Assembly: GCA_009780325.1 (NCBI GenBank)
Contig: WRAF01000003.1
Location: 37,308 to 101,307 of the forward strand
Length of the DNA: 64,000 bases
Direction: 5' to 3'
DNA from: Bacillota bacterium
GTDB lineage: Bacteria; Bacillota; Clostridia; Christensenellales; Pumilibacteraceae
Position numbers and translations under genes: made by a program. The notes beneath the pieces are model-generated. The model ran no database searches. It was not told where the DNA came from and worked only from the letters and a program-made list of their open reading frames with translations. Positions 9,530 through 18,260 of this stretch are shown piece by piece (within the stretch, counting starts at the first letter, position 1; the number at the start of each line of letters is the position of its first letter).

Positions 9530-10060
9530 ATGGAAGAAAAAAAGAAAAATAGCTTTTTTAATAAGATTAAATCTATTAAACATATAGAGATTATTATTGC
9601 TGCAATTGCTGTAGGAATAATGTTAATTATTTATTTTACTAGTTTTGGTGGCGGTGGGTTATCTATAGGCAGTGGCAATGATAGAGATAACGATCACATG
9701 CAAGATTCTTTTCATAGTGATTACACTAGACGAATGCAGGCTCAGATAGTTAATTTAGTATCTAGCATGGAAGGAGCAGGAGAGACTAGAGTAGTTATTA
9801 ATTGGGAATCAAGCGTAGAATTAATTTTAGCGAAAACAGTTAATGAAGGCACAAATTCATCCTCATCTTCACCTGTCATTATCAATATGGGCGGCTCATC
9901 TAGACCAATAATAATAAAAGAAATCTATCCTAGAGCATTGGGTGTTGTTGTAGTTGTAGCAGGCGGAGAAAATGCCAGATTAAGAGTAAACATAATTATG
10001 ACTCTGTCTGTTTTATTGAATTTAGAACCTGAATTTATTTTAGTTTTTCCAATGGGTTGA
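9530..10060 (+). CDS. spoIIIAG: Stage III sporulation protein AG
   Basis: SpoIIIAG forms the large ring of the channel in the intermembrane space. The protein has a Lys-rich N-terminus, one membrane helix (about residues 21-38) and the C-terminal ring-building domain containing AQIVNLVSSMEGAG and RALGVVVVVAGGEN. The frame is open from ATG 9497, but AGGAGG lies four bases before ATG 9530 and nothing useful precedes 9497, so I prefer the inner start (176 residues). The spacing is short. A Ser-rich loop (about 115-125) lies in the ring domain. Confidence 0.93.
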   Translation: MEEKKKNSFFNKIKSIKHIEIIIAAIAVGIMLIIYFTSFGGGGLSIGSGNDRDNDHMQDSFHSDYTRRMQAQIVNLVSSMEGAGETRVVINWESSVELILAKTVNEGTNSSSSSPVIINMGGSSRPIIIKEIYPRALGVVVVVAGGENARLRVNIIMTLSVLLNLEPEFILVFPMG

Positions 10061-10143
10061 TATGAAAAAATCCAGGTAATAATTTGACAATGAATTGAAT
10101 ATACATAGTATATAGACAAACAAAAATCGGAGGATTTTTAACC

Positions 10144-10608
10144 ATGGGTAAAAAGAAAAAAATCTTTGTCTTAGTCGGAATGGTGGCACTATTAGTTATT
10201 ACTGGAGTTTTAAACATTGTGCTAAACCGTGCTTCTGACAGAGACGACCAAGTCGGCGGTGTTGTTCAAAGAAATTATTTTGAAATGGTGCGTGCTGATA
10301 ATTTAGCCGTAAGGCAAGAAACCTTAATGTTTTTGCAAGCCGTTATAGAAGCTGGCGGCGAAGGCAGGGCAGACGCTGAAGCTCAAAAACTTGCTATTAC
10401 TTCTGCAATGATTATCGAAGACAAACTTGAAGGTCAAATTAGAGCACTAGGTCATAATGAAGTACTAGTTACTGCAAGCGGACATTTTATTACGGTTATT
10501 TTGCGTGCAAATGATTTGACTGATATTCAAGTTGCACAAATCACACGCATTATTACATCAAATACTGACCGCACTCCATCTAATATTAGAATAATGGAAA
10601 TTGAATAA
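10144..10608 (+). CDS. spoIIIAH: Stage III sporulation protein AH
   Basis: The 154-residue protein has an N-terminal membrane helix (about 7-25) and a C-terminal ring-building domain; its homologues bind SpoIIQ across the intermembrane space. CGGAGG precedes the ATG. It is shorter than the Bacillus subtilis protein, mainly in the linker. A TTGACA-containing stretch about 55 bases upstream might be an internal promoter, but no well-spaced -10 is clear. It closes the operon. Confidence 0.93.
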   Translation: MGKKKKIFVLVGMVALLVITGVLNIVLNRASDRDDQVGGVVQRNYFEMVRADNLAVRQETLMFLQAVIEAGGEGRADAEAQKLAITSAMIIEDKLEGQIRALGHNEVLVTASGHFITVILRANDLTDIQVAQITRIITSNTDRTPSNIRIMEIE

Positions 10609-10644
10609 AGCTTTATTAAAAATAACCTAAAGACAATACTTAAT

Positions 10645-10678
10645 AAAAACCCGTCTTAAAATTTTAAGGCAGGTTTTT
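10645..10678 (+). terminator. Terminator of the spoIIIA operon
   Basis: An imperfect stem (AAAAACC pairs with GGTTTTT around a perfect CTTAAAATTTTAAG palindrome) ends in a T-run, 36 bases after spoIIIAH. Confidence 0.8.
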
Positions 10679-10758
10679 ATTTTTTAGGCAAAAAACTATT
10701 GTGTTATGTTTTTTTTTGTGTTATTATGTATAGTGAATAAAGACGAAGGGGAGTTTTC

Positions 10759-11082
10759 ATGCCTTATAAAACTACTGATAAAAAATCTGGTGATACAGTT
10801 TATGGAAGAAAAGTCATAAACTCTATTATTTTGCTTGCAACAAAAGAAATACCGGGTGTAGCATCACTTCATGGGCGTGGTTTTAGAACAGAGTTTAATA
10901 GTATGATGGTGGATGTAGATGTATATATACATGTTGATTTAAATGTGAGTTGCGCTGATGTGGCATATAGAGTTCAGGAAAACATTAAACGAAATGTAGA
11001 ATCTATGTCTGCATTTAAGATTGGTATAGTTAATGTAAATATTTTAGGTGTAATTTTTAATGATGAAAAAATAAAGGTTTAA
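10759..11082 (+). CDS. Asp23/Gls24 family protein (YqhY-like)
   Basis: The 107-residue Asp23/Gls24 protein lies between the spoIIIA operon and nusB, where YqhY is usually found. Typical features are the N-terminal GRKVINSIILLATKEIPGV stretch, a central paired-strand VDVDVYIHVDL and the C-terminal VNVNILGVIF. In Bacillus, YqhY is linked to control of acetyl-CoA carboxylase and lipid synthesis; accBC, often adjacent, is not here. GGGGAG precedes the ATG. It is probably the first gene of the run through recN. Confidence 0.9.
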   Translation: MPYKTTDKKSGDTVYGRKVINSIILLATKEIPGVASLHGRGFRTEFNSMMVDVDVYIHVDLNVSCADVAYRVQENIKRNVESMSAFKIGIVNVNILGVIFNDEKIKV

Positions 11083-11086
11083 ATAA

Positions 11087-11920
11087 ATGAATGATAATGA
11101 TACAATAGCAATAATTAAATTAAGACCTCATCATCTTTTATGCTTGCAAGGCTTTAGCGGAAAGGGTTATTCAACTAAATTTATTGAGAATATGGCTTTT
11201 ATAAAACAAGCTTTATCTGAGCAAGAGGCAATGATAGATCTTAAATTTTCTAGTGATGATATTTGTGCTAAGTGTCCGCATCTGATTTCTAAAGATTTAT
11301 GCCAAATAGCCGATACAGTCAAAACAAAAGATAATAAAGTCATCAAATACTTTGATTTAACTCAAAAATTATATAACTTTAATGATTTAATTACACAAAT
11401 TAAACAAAAGATTACTCCCTCTATTTTGGCGGATATTTGCTCTGATTGTGCTTGGTATGACAATAGTCATTGTAGAAAAAATATTTTAGGCAAAGTTTCT
11501 AATCAAGATACAAGAGAAATCATTTTTAAATTAGTATTTGAGAGAATAGTAAATGGTGAAGATAATAATGACACTTTTTTTAACTTAACTGAAGTTTTAG
11601 ATGAAACGAATTTAGCAAGAGCTAAACTTATCTATGAAGAAACTTCTTTAAATAAAAAGGGGAAATTTATTAATAGTTTGATTGAAAATTATGCAAATGA
11701 ATTTAAAGTGGAAAGAATTTATAAAATTGATTTAGCTATTATGTTTGTAGCAATTTATGAAATTTTATTTGATGAATTATCTCATAAAATTGCTGCAAAT
11801 GAAGCGGTTGTTTTATCAAAAAAATACTCAACTGAAAAAAGTTCTAAATATATCAATGGAATTTTATCATCTATAATTAAAGATAAGGAGAAAATAATTA
11901 ATGAGTGCAAAAATACTTGA
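11087..11920 (+). CDS. nusB: DUF1284-NusB fusion protein
   Basis: The 277-residue protein joins two domains. Residues 9-130 match DUF1284: the entry RPHHLLCLQGFSGKGYS is diagnostic, and the conserved Cys pairs are C60/C63/C72 and C118/C121/C129, suggesting a bound metal or Fe-S cluster. Residues 141-272 are a NusB-type all-helical RNA-binding domain (REIIFKLVFE, then IDLAIMFVAIYEI and KIAANEAVVLSKKY), which with NusE/S10 binds boxA in rRNA antitermination. The gene is four bases after the Asp23 gene and overlaps folD by 20 bases. NusB is normally a free protein of about 130-150 residues, so the N-terminal half is an addition. Confidence 0.85.
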   Translation: MNDNDTIAIIKLRPHHLLCLQGFSGKGYSTKFIENMAFIKQALSEQEAMIDLKFSSDDICAKCPHLISKDLCQIADTVKTKDNKVIKYFDLTQKLYNFNDLITQIKQKITPSILADICSDCAWYDNSHCRKNILGKVSNQDTREIIFKLVFERIVNGEDNNDTFFNLTEVLDETNLARAKLIYEETSLNKKGKFINSLIENYANEFKVERIYKIDLAIMFVAIYEILFDELSHKIAANEAVVLSKKYSTEKSSKYINGILSSIIKDKEKIINECKNT

Positions 11921-12758
11921 TGGAAAAGTTTTATCACAAAAAATTAAAGAACAGTTAAAAATTGATGCAGCAGAATTTTTTAGAAAAATAGGTAGAAAAA
12001 TAGGTTTAGCAGTAGTCTTAGCAGGAGATGACACGGCAAGTGCGGTGTATGTTAAAAATAAAATCATAGGATGCGAGCAAGTTGGTATTGAGTCTTTTGA
12101 ATTTTGTTTTGATAAAAATGTAAGTGAAAAAGAGCTAATTGACTTAGTATTAAAACTTAATGAAGATAAAAAAGTAGATGGAATTTTAGTTCAATTGCCA
12201 CTGCCAATGCATATAAATGCAGCCAATGTATTATCAAAAATTTCTCCAAAAAAAGATGCTGACGGCTTTTTAGCAGAAAATGCAGGCAATCTAATGTTAG
12301 GCAATCCTACGTTAAGTGCCTGCACTCCTAGCGGAGTTATTGAATTAATCAAATCTGCAGGCATTGAAATTGCGTCTAAAGAAGCAGTGATTATCGGAAG
12401 AAGCAACATAGTCGGTAAACCCATTGCACTTATGTTGTTAGAAGAAAATGCTACAGTAATAATGTGCCATTCAAAGACTAAAGACTTAGTAAAATACACT
12501 AAAACAGCTGATATTTTGATAGTAGCAGCGGGCAAAAAGCATCTAGTAACAGGAGACATGATTAAGGATGGTTCAATAGTTATTGATGTTGGAGTAAACA
12601 GGGATAATGGAAAGCTATATGGTGATGTAGATTTTGATTCATGTTTAAAAAAAGCCAAATATATTACCCCTGTTCCTGGTGGAGTGGGTCCGATGACCAT
12701 TGCAATGTTATTAAAAAATGTGATAAAAGCGGCAAAAATGTATTCATTAAACGTATGA
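11901..12758 (+). CDS. folD: Methylenetetrahydrofolate dehydrogenase/cyclohydrolase
   Basis: The 285-residue bifunctional enzyme interconverts 5,10-methylene-, methenyl- and 10-formyl-tetrahydrofolate for one-carbon supply. The catalytic Tyr50 and Lys54 lie in YVKNK, the substrate motif QLPLPMH is at about 99-105, the NADP-binding loop GRSNIVGKP at 167-174 and the C-terminal PVPGGVGPMT near 253. AAGGAG precedes the ATG, inside the end of the nusB fusion gene. Confidence 0.96.
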   Translation: MSAKILDGKVLSQKIKEQLKIDAAEFFRKIGRKIGLAVVLAGDDTASAVYVKNKIIGCEQVGIESFEFCFDKNVSEKELIDLVLKLNEDKKVDGILVQLPLPMHINAANVLSKISPKKDADGFLAENAGNLMLGNPTLSACTPSGVIELIKSAGIEIASKEAVIIGRSNIVGKPIALMLLEENATVIMCHSKTKDLVKYTKTADILIVAAGKKHLVTGDMIKDGSIVIDVGVNRDNGKLYGDVDFDSCLKKAKYITPVPGGVGPMTIAMLLKNVIKAAKMYSLNV

Positions 12759-12773
12759 TGATGGTTAATTTTT

Positions 12774-13934
12774 ATGCAAAAACAACTTAGTGTTTCTCAA
12801 TTAAATAGATATATTAAGGGCGTTTTTGAGGACGAACTAATTTTGCATAATCTTAATATAGACGGTGAGGTAATTGAGATAAAGAATGTAGCTGGGGTAA
12901 TATATTTTGTATTAAAAGATGAGGACTGCATACTTAATTGTGTCAGTTTTAATCAAATTATTGGAATAGAGGTTGGAAATAGGGTTATAGCGTTTGGTAA
13001 AATAGAGTTTTATTCTAAAAGTGGTCGAGTGTCGTTTATAGCTAAAAGCGTTACATTATCTGGAGAGGGATTGCTATTAGCAAGGCAAAGGAAATTAAAA
13101 GAGAAATTACAAAATGAAGGAATTTTTTCTAACAATAGAATTTTGCCTAAATTTATTAAAAAGGTGGCATTAATTACTAGTGAAGAAGGAGCAGTACTAC
13201 ATGATTTTATCTCTATCATAAACAGGTTAGCTGAGTATATTGAGGTGGTAATATTTGGTGTAAAAGTACAAGGAAATGGCGCAAGCGAACAAATAATAAA
13301 CGTTATGCGTGATATAACATGTGATTATGATGTAATTATACTTGCGAGAGGGGGCGGAAGCGCAATAGACTTAAGTGAATTTAATAAAGAAGAATTGGCT
13401 AGGAGTATTCATGCAAGCAAAATTATGGTAGTATCTGCGATAGGACATGAAACGGATTATACTTTTTGTGATTTTGCTGCAGATATGCGTGCAGGAACTC
13501 CAAGTATGGCAGCAGAGATAATTGCAGGCAACAACAACTCAACTATAAATAAATTTATCAATTTATCTATTGATAATACTTTAAAAATTAATGCATTATA
13601 TAACTTAAAACATAAAACATTGATAAAACAAGCTAAAATAGCTCAAAATAACGCTGAATCTGTTGTTTATACCTTTAAACGCAAGCTATTACACAAAGAA
13701 ATTTTAAAAAAAATTGAATACAATATAAATAATAAAGAATCTGATTTTAAAATCTTAATAACAAAAATTGAAGCAATCAACCCTTTAAAATTATTAACTG
13801 ATGGTTATTGTAAAATTACTAAAGATAACAAAATTATAGCTTCAGTCAAAAATTTAAATGAAGAAGATAACTTAAATATTTTTATATCAGATGGACAAAT
13901 ACAAGCTAAAATTGAAAAAATCTTAAAAAAATAA
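12774..13934 (+). CDS. xseA: Exodeoxyribonuclease VII large subunit
   Basis: The 386-residue protein degrades single-stranded DNA to oligonucleotides together with XseB. An N-terminal OB fold (1-95, with SQLNRYIKGVFEDE) precedes the catalytic core (about 120-300), where the conserved ARGGGSAIDLSEFN, ISAIGHETD-like VSAIGHETDYT and DMRAGTPSMAAEI stretches are visible. The C-terminal helical region is shorter than in many homologues (usually 400-450 residues). It lies 15 bases after folD, without a clear Shine-Dalgarno. Confidence 0.95.
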   Translation: MQKQLSVSQLNRYIKGVFEDELILHNLNIDGEVIEIKNVAGVIYFVLKDEDCILNCVSFNQIIGIEVGNRVIAFGKIEFYSKSGRVSFIAKSVTLSGEGLLLARQRKLKEKLQNEGIFSNNRILPKFIKKVALITSEEGAVLHDFISIINRLAEYIEVVIFGVKVQGNGASEQIINVMRDITCDYDVIILARGGGSAIDLSEFNKEELARSIHASKIMVVSAIGHETDYTFCDFAADMRAGTPSMAAEIIAGNNNSTINKFINLSIDNTLKINALYNLKHKTLIKQAKIAQNNAESVVYTFKRKLLHKEILKKIEYNINNKESDFKILITKIEAINPLKLLTDGYCKITKDNKIIASVKNLNEEDNLNIFISDGQIQAKIEKILKK

Positions 13935-13984
13935 AGGTGTGCCTAATAATCTATCACACATAACACCATAAAAATGAGGAAAAT

Positions 13985-14179
13985 ATGGATTTTGAAAAAA
14001 AATTGCAAGAATTAGAGCAAATTAATCAAAAACTAAGTAGTGGAATTTCTATAGAACAAGGAATTTCTTTATTTGAAAGAAGTTTAAGTTTAACTAAAGA
14101 ATGTATTGATTATCTTAATAAGGCAAAAGCAAAAATATCTCAAATTAAGCAAGAGGTTGACTATCTGCTTGAGGATTAG
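13985..14179 (+). CDS. xseB: Exodeoxyribonuclease VII small subunit
   Basis: This small helical protein of 64 residues pairs with XseA. The pattern FEKKLQELEQI then EQGISLFERS and a Glu/Lys-rich second helix is typical. TGAGGA precedes the ATG. It sits 50 bases after xseA and 9 before ispA. Confidence 0.93.
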   Translation: MDFEKKLQELEQINQKLSSGISIEQGISLFERSLSLTKECIDYLNKAKAKISQIKQEVDYLLED

Positions 14180-14188
14180 GTAATAAAA

Positions 14189-15031
14189 ATGAATTTAAAT
14201 GAATTAACTTATATAGCTAATCATGGAATAATTGATATACTAAAGGATTTTTCTATTCCGTCAAATATTGTTTCAAAAAAATTGATAGCTGCTATGGAAT
14301 ATAGTTTGATATGCAAAGGTAAACGATTAAGACCTGTTATGCTATTAGCATCTTTTTTTGATGTATGCGGACTAAAAAAAACCAACACTTATCCTATAGC
14401 AATAAAATATTTAGTATTTGCTATTGAAGCACTGCATACCTATACACTTATTCATGACGATTTACCTTGTTTAGATAATGATGACTTGCGAAGAGGCAAG
14501 CCTTCTTCCCATAAACAGTTTGGTGAAGCCACGGCACTTTTAGCTGGTGACGCACTATTAAATGCATCATTTGAAGCATTTATTGAAGCAATAAAATTAG
14601 AACCAAAACTTATTCATGCAGCAAATTATTTTTATTCATTATCAGGTGCACAAGGTTTAATTGCAGGACAGTCATTAGAATTTGAATTAGAAAGTTTTTC
14701 AAATGAGACACTTATTCAAATTTTTACACACAAAACAGCCGCACTTTTTAGATCTGCTGCATATATTGGATGTACACTAGGTCTAATATATTCAAAAAAA
14801 TATGATAATAAAATTAACCCTGAACTTAAAGCTCTTGATAATTTTGCCTTAAATTATGGCTTGGCTTTTCAATTAAAAGATGATTTAGATGATTTAAATC
14901 CTAAAGGCTATGCTGTACGCTTTGGCATTGAAAATACCAAAAATTTATTTAATGACTATAAACTTAAGGCAATTGAATCACTAAAAAATTATAACTTTCC
15001 ATTTTTAACTGCAATTGTCAATAATCTATAA
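14189..15031 (+). CDS. ispA: Polyprenyl (farnesyl/geranyl) diphosphate synthase
   Basis: The 280-residue prenyltransferase condenses isopentenyl diphosphate with allylic diphosphates. The first aspartate-rich motif DDLPCLD is at residues 90-96 (DDxxxxD form) and the second DDLDD at 231-235; KGKRLRP at 43-49 binds diphosphate. Chain length cannot be fixed from sequence; farnesyl diphosphate is usual for this locus. Its stop is directly followed by dxs, so both steps of isoprenoid supply are coupled. Confidence 0.94.
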   Translation: MNLNELTYIANHGIIDILKDFSIPSNIVSKKLIAAMEYSLICKGKRLRPVMLLASFFDVCGLKKTNTYPIAIKYLVFAIEALHTYTLIHDDLPCLDNDDLRRGKPSSHKQFGEATALLAGDALLNASFEAFIEAIKLEPKLIHAANYFYSLSGAQGLIAGQSLEFELESFSNETLIQIFTHKTAALFRSAAYIGCTLGLIYSKKYDNKINPELKALDNFALNYGLAFQLKDDLDDLNPKGYAVRFGIENTKNLFNDYKLKAIESLKNYNFPFLTAIVNNL

Positions 15032-16888
15032 ATGTTGATAGAAAAAATAAAAACTCCTAATGATTTAAAAAAATTGTCGCACACTGACTTAGAAAGATAT
15101 GCTAGTGAGGTGCGAAATTTTATCATTAATATTACACAAGAAAACGGAGGTCATTTATCTTCAAATTTAGGTGCAGTAGAATTAACTATTGCTTTGCATT
15201 ATACTTTTGATTCACCCATCGATAAATTTATATTTGACGTTGGTCATCAAAGTTATACTCATAAATTAATCACAGGTCGTTATGAAATACTGAAAAATTT
15301 AAGAACAGATGGTGGTGCGTCAGGGTTTCCTTCTACTAATGAATCAAATCATGACCATTTCATAAGCGGACATAGTTCAAACTCATTATCTCTTGCGCTA
15401 GGTCTAGCTCGTGCAAGAGATAAACTGCATCAAAATCATCATATTATCCCTATTATTGGTGACGGCGCTTTCACGGGCGGCATGATATATGAAGCATTAA
15501 ATGACATTGGCGAAAGCAAATCAAAACTTATCATTATTTTAAATGATAATAAAATGTCTATATCAGAAAATGTAGGTGCTATGAGCAAATATCTTGCTAA
15601 ACTGCGCCTTAGCCGAAGATTTAATAAATTGCGTCAAAATATTAAAAAATCTGCCTCTGTTTTTCCATTGCTAAACAAGAAACAATCTTATAAAAGATTA
15701 AATTTATTTAAAGCACGCCTTAAAAGCCTTTTCATCAAAAATAGACTGTTTGAAAATTTTGGAGTTACTTATTATGGACCATTTGACGGGCATGATATTT
15801 TGCAAATGGTGCAGGTTTTTGAAAAAGTTGCAAATAAATCTATTGTTGATGATAAACCTGTGATTATTCATATAATTAGCCAAAAAGGCAAAGGGATGAT
15901 TGAAGCTGAAAATGAGCCAGATAAATATCATGGCTTAAATTCTTCATTAATGACTTCTAATATAGATAGTTCTTTTTCTAATGATTTAGCAGATGAATTG
16001 ATTGAATTAGCAAATGAAGATAATAGAATTGTAGCAATTACAGCTGCTATGCCATCAGGAACGGGTCTTGATAAATTTGCTATCAAGCATCCTGATAAAT
16101 ATTATGATGTATCGATTGCAGAACAGCATGCAACAACGCTTTGTGCCGGACTTGCAAAAGGCGGAATGAAACCATTGTTTGCAGTTTATTCTACTTTTTT
16201 GCAGCGTGCTTTTGACCAGATTTTACATGATGTATGTTTAAATAATCTAAGCGTAGTTTTTGCTATTGACAGAGCTGGCGTAACAGGAAGTGACGGAGTG
16301 ACACATCAAGGTGTTTTTGATTTAAGTTATCTCAATTTAATGCCGAATTTAACTATCCTAACACCCAAAAACGGTATTGAATTAAAAAATATGTTAAGAT
16401 ATGCTTTTAATAAAAATGGACCAGTAGCAATTAGATATCCTAAAAGCTATAATACTTGTGAGCCAATTGCTACTTTCAAAGCTCAAGAATTTGACAATAT
16501 AGAAAAATGGGAAACTTTGAAAAAATCAAATGGAAATATCTATATTTTAGCATGCGGTTCTAGAATGATTGAATTATTATCAGCTTTAGATTTAAACATA
16601 ACTATAATTAATTGTCGCACGATAAAACCACTAGATTATGAGTCTTTAGATTATATAAACAACCCAGATAATTTAATTATTATACTAGAGGACAATATAT
16701 CAAGCGGTGGCTTTAGTTCACATGTTTTAGATTATCTTTATACTAAAAACCCTAGACAACCACCCTTAATTAAAATTTTAAACCATAAAACTACTTTTTC
16801 AGATATTAGATCTATAGATAATTCTTTAAAAGATTCTAATATTACAATAGAAAATATTAAAAAAACTATAGATGAATTTCTTGCATAA
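15032..16888 (+). CDS. dxs: 1-deoxy-D-xylulose-5-phosphate synthase
   Basis: The 618-residue thiamine diphosphate enzyme condenses pyruvate and glyceraldehyde 3-phosphate, the first step of the MEP pathway. The N-terminal HSSNSLSLALGLA and the cofactor motif starting GDGAFTGG (about 149) and ending NDNKMSI are present. The pyrimidine domain carries SIAEQHA (about 363) and the third domain ends normally. ATG follows the ispA stop with no gap. tlyA, which usually follows, is absent. Confidence 0.96.
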   Translation: MLIEKIKTPNDLKKLSHTDLERYASEVRNFIINITQENGGHLSSNLGAVELTIALHYTFDSPIDKFIFDVGHQSYTHKLITGRYEILKNLRTDGGASGFPSTNESNHDHFISGHSSNSLSLALGLARARDKLHQNHHIIPIIGDGAFTGGMIYEALNDIGESKSKLIIILNDNKMSISENVGAMSKYLAKLRLSRRFNKLRQNIKKSASVFPLLNKKQSYKRLNLFKARLKSLFIKNRLFENFGVTYYGPFDGHDILQMVQVFEKVANKSIVDDKPVIIHIISQKGKGMIEAENEPDKYHGLNSSLMTSNIDSSFSNDLADELIELANEDNRIVAITAAMPSGTGLDKFAIKHPDKYYDVSIAEQHATTLCAGLAKGGMKPLFAVYSTFLQRAFDQILHDVCLNNLSVVFAIDRAGVTGSDGVTHQGVFDLSYLNLMPNLTILTPKNGIELKNMLRYAFNKNGPVAIRYPKSYNTCEPIATFKAQEFDNIEKWETLKKSNGNIYILACGSRMIELLSALDLNITIINCRTIKPLDYESLDYINNPDNLIIILEDNISSGGFSSHVLDYLYTKNPRQPPLIKILNHKTTFSDIRSIDNSLKDSNITIENIKKTIDEFLA

Positions 16889-16912
16889 ATATTGATTTTA
16901 TTGTATAATAAT

Positions 16913-16942
16913 ACATGTTAAATTGTTACATGTTAAATTGTT
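16913..16942 (+). repeat. Tandem 15-bp direct repeat upstream of nadK
   Basis: ACATGTTAAATTGTT occurs twice head to tail (16913-16927 and 16928-16942), between a TATAAT-like box (about 16904-16909) and the GAGG ribosome binding site of nadK. It may be an operator or simply a slippage duplication in the leader. Confidence 0.85.
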
Positions 16943-16950
16943 GAGGTCAT

Positions 16951-17781
16951 ATGAAAAATATTGGGGTTTACACAAATTTATCTAAAGATACTGACTTAGA
17001 GGTTACTAAAAAATTAGTGGCACTTTTGTCAAATAACAATATCAACTTTCAATTATTTGACACGCTAAAAAATGAGCATTCTTTTAAAAATTTTGTATTC
17101 TTCACTGAAAAAGATTATTCTAAATTAGACCTTGTTATCACTATCGGAGGTGACGGCACAGTATTAAATGTAGTGAAAGATTGTGGAAAATACAATACAA
17201 AAATACTTGCTATAAATAAAGGTACAAAAGGATTTTTAACAGAAATAGAGTTAGAAAATATTGATAAAGTGCTTGATATTATAAACGGCAATTATGCAAT
17301 AGATAAAAGAATTTTAATTGAAGTATGTTTAAAAAATAATAAATATCTTGCTTTAAATGAAGCATTTGTTTCAAGAAAAACATCTATGACTTGCCTTAAT
17401 GCAAAAATAAATGACCTTTTAGTGGATTCTTATCAATGTGACGGCTTGCTTGTTGCCACTCCAACTGGTTCTACTGCTTACTCTTTATCTGCGGGCGGTC
17501 CTATTATAAGCCCCAATGCGTCCGTCATGTGCATTACCCCTGTTTGCTCTCATTCACTAAGAAGCAAACCCATCATAGTGGGTGACACAGACACAATAGA
17601 AATCACTTTAGAACAAAGTTATGAAGATGCAATTTTGACAATTGACGGTGTTGAAGTAGACAGTATCAATGTTAATAATACAATCAAAATCAAAAAATCC
17701 TCTCATAGTATCAATTTTTTACGCTTAAAAGAATCAAGCTTTTATTCAAAATTATTAAATAGACTGCATGGGTTAGTTTAA
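16951..17781 (+). CDS. nadK: NAD kinase
   Basis: The 276-residue enzyme phosphorylates NAD to NADP. The signature GGDGT is at residues 66-70. NEAFVSR near 115 and the segment around GLLVATPTGSTAYSLSAGGP (about 164) carry the nucleotide-contacting residues. It is preceded by a 62-base gap with its own TATAAT-like box and a duplicated 15-mer, so it may have a separate promoter. It belongs to the conserved dxs-nadK-argR-recN run. Confidence 0.96.
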   Translation: MKNIGVYTNLSKDTDLEVTKKLVALLSNNNINFQLFDTLKNEHSFKNFVFFTEKDYSKLDLVITIGGDGTVLNVVKDCGKYNTKILAINKGTKGFLTEIELENIDKVLDIINGNYAIDKRILIEVCLKNNKYLALNEAFVSRKTSMTCLNAKINDLLVDSYQCDGLLVATPTGSTAYSLSAGGPIISPNASVMCITPVCSHSLRSKPIIVGDTDTIEITLEQSYEDAILTIDGVEVDSINVNNTIKIKKSSHSINFLRLKESSFYSKLLNRLHGLV

Positions 17782-17815
17782 AAAATCCTAAAAACAAAGG
17801 AGAAACATAAATATT

Positions 17816-18256
17816 TTGAAAAGAAACTCTAGACAGCTTAAAATAATGGAGCTTATTGAGTTAGAAGCAGTACATACTCAAGAAGAAATTGCTAATAAAT
17901 TGAAAGAAGCAGGCTTTATTGTTACGCAAGCCACTATTTCTAGGGATATTAAATCTCTAGGTTTGTTTAAATTTACCCAAGGTGAAAGCACAAGATACAC
18001 TAATAATACTAGTATGCACCAACTTAATTCTAAAGCAAATGAGGTTCTATCGGGTGTAATTTATAAGATTTTTGATAAGGGCGGAAATTTGTTTTTAGAG
18101 GTAGAAAACGGATGCGGGAAACTTGTTAAACAAGGATTAAAAAAATTGATAGACAATGGCATTGCTATGCTTAGTGATGATGATACAATAGTTGTTTATT
18201 TTCATGATGAAGAACAAGCTAAAATTACAGCAAATAAATTGAGGGAGTATTTTTAA
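17816..18256 (+). CDS. argR: Arginine repressor ArgR/AhrC
   Basis: The 146-residue regulator has an N-terminal winged helix (residues 1-70, with SRQLKIMELIE and QATISRDIKSLGL) and a C-terminal arginine-binding hexamerisation domain (75-146, with NLFLEVENG and DDDTIVVYF). The start is TTG at 17816. AAAGGAG lies upstream but about 13 bases away, and later ATG codons would delete the first helix. In this gene order ArgR/AhrC is standard; no arginine genes are visible in the window. Confidence 0.93.
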   Translation: MKRNSRQLKIMELIELEAVHTQEEIANKLKEAGFIVTQATISRDIKSLGLFKFTQGESTRYTNNTSMHQLNSKANEVLSGVIYKIFDKGGNLFLEVENGCGKLVKQGLKKLIDNGIAMLSDDDTIVVYFHDEEQAKITANKLREYF

Positions 18257-18260
18257 ACAA

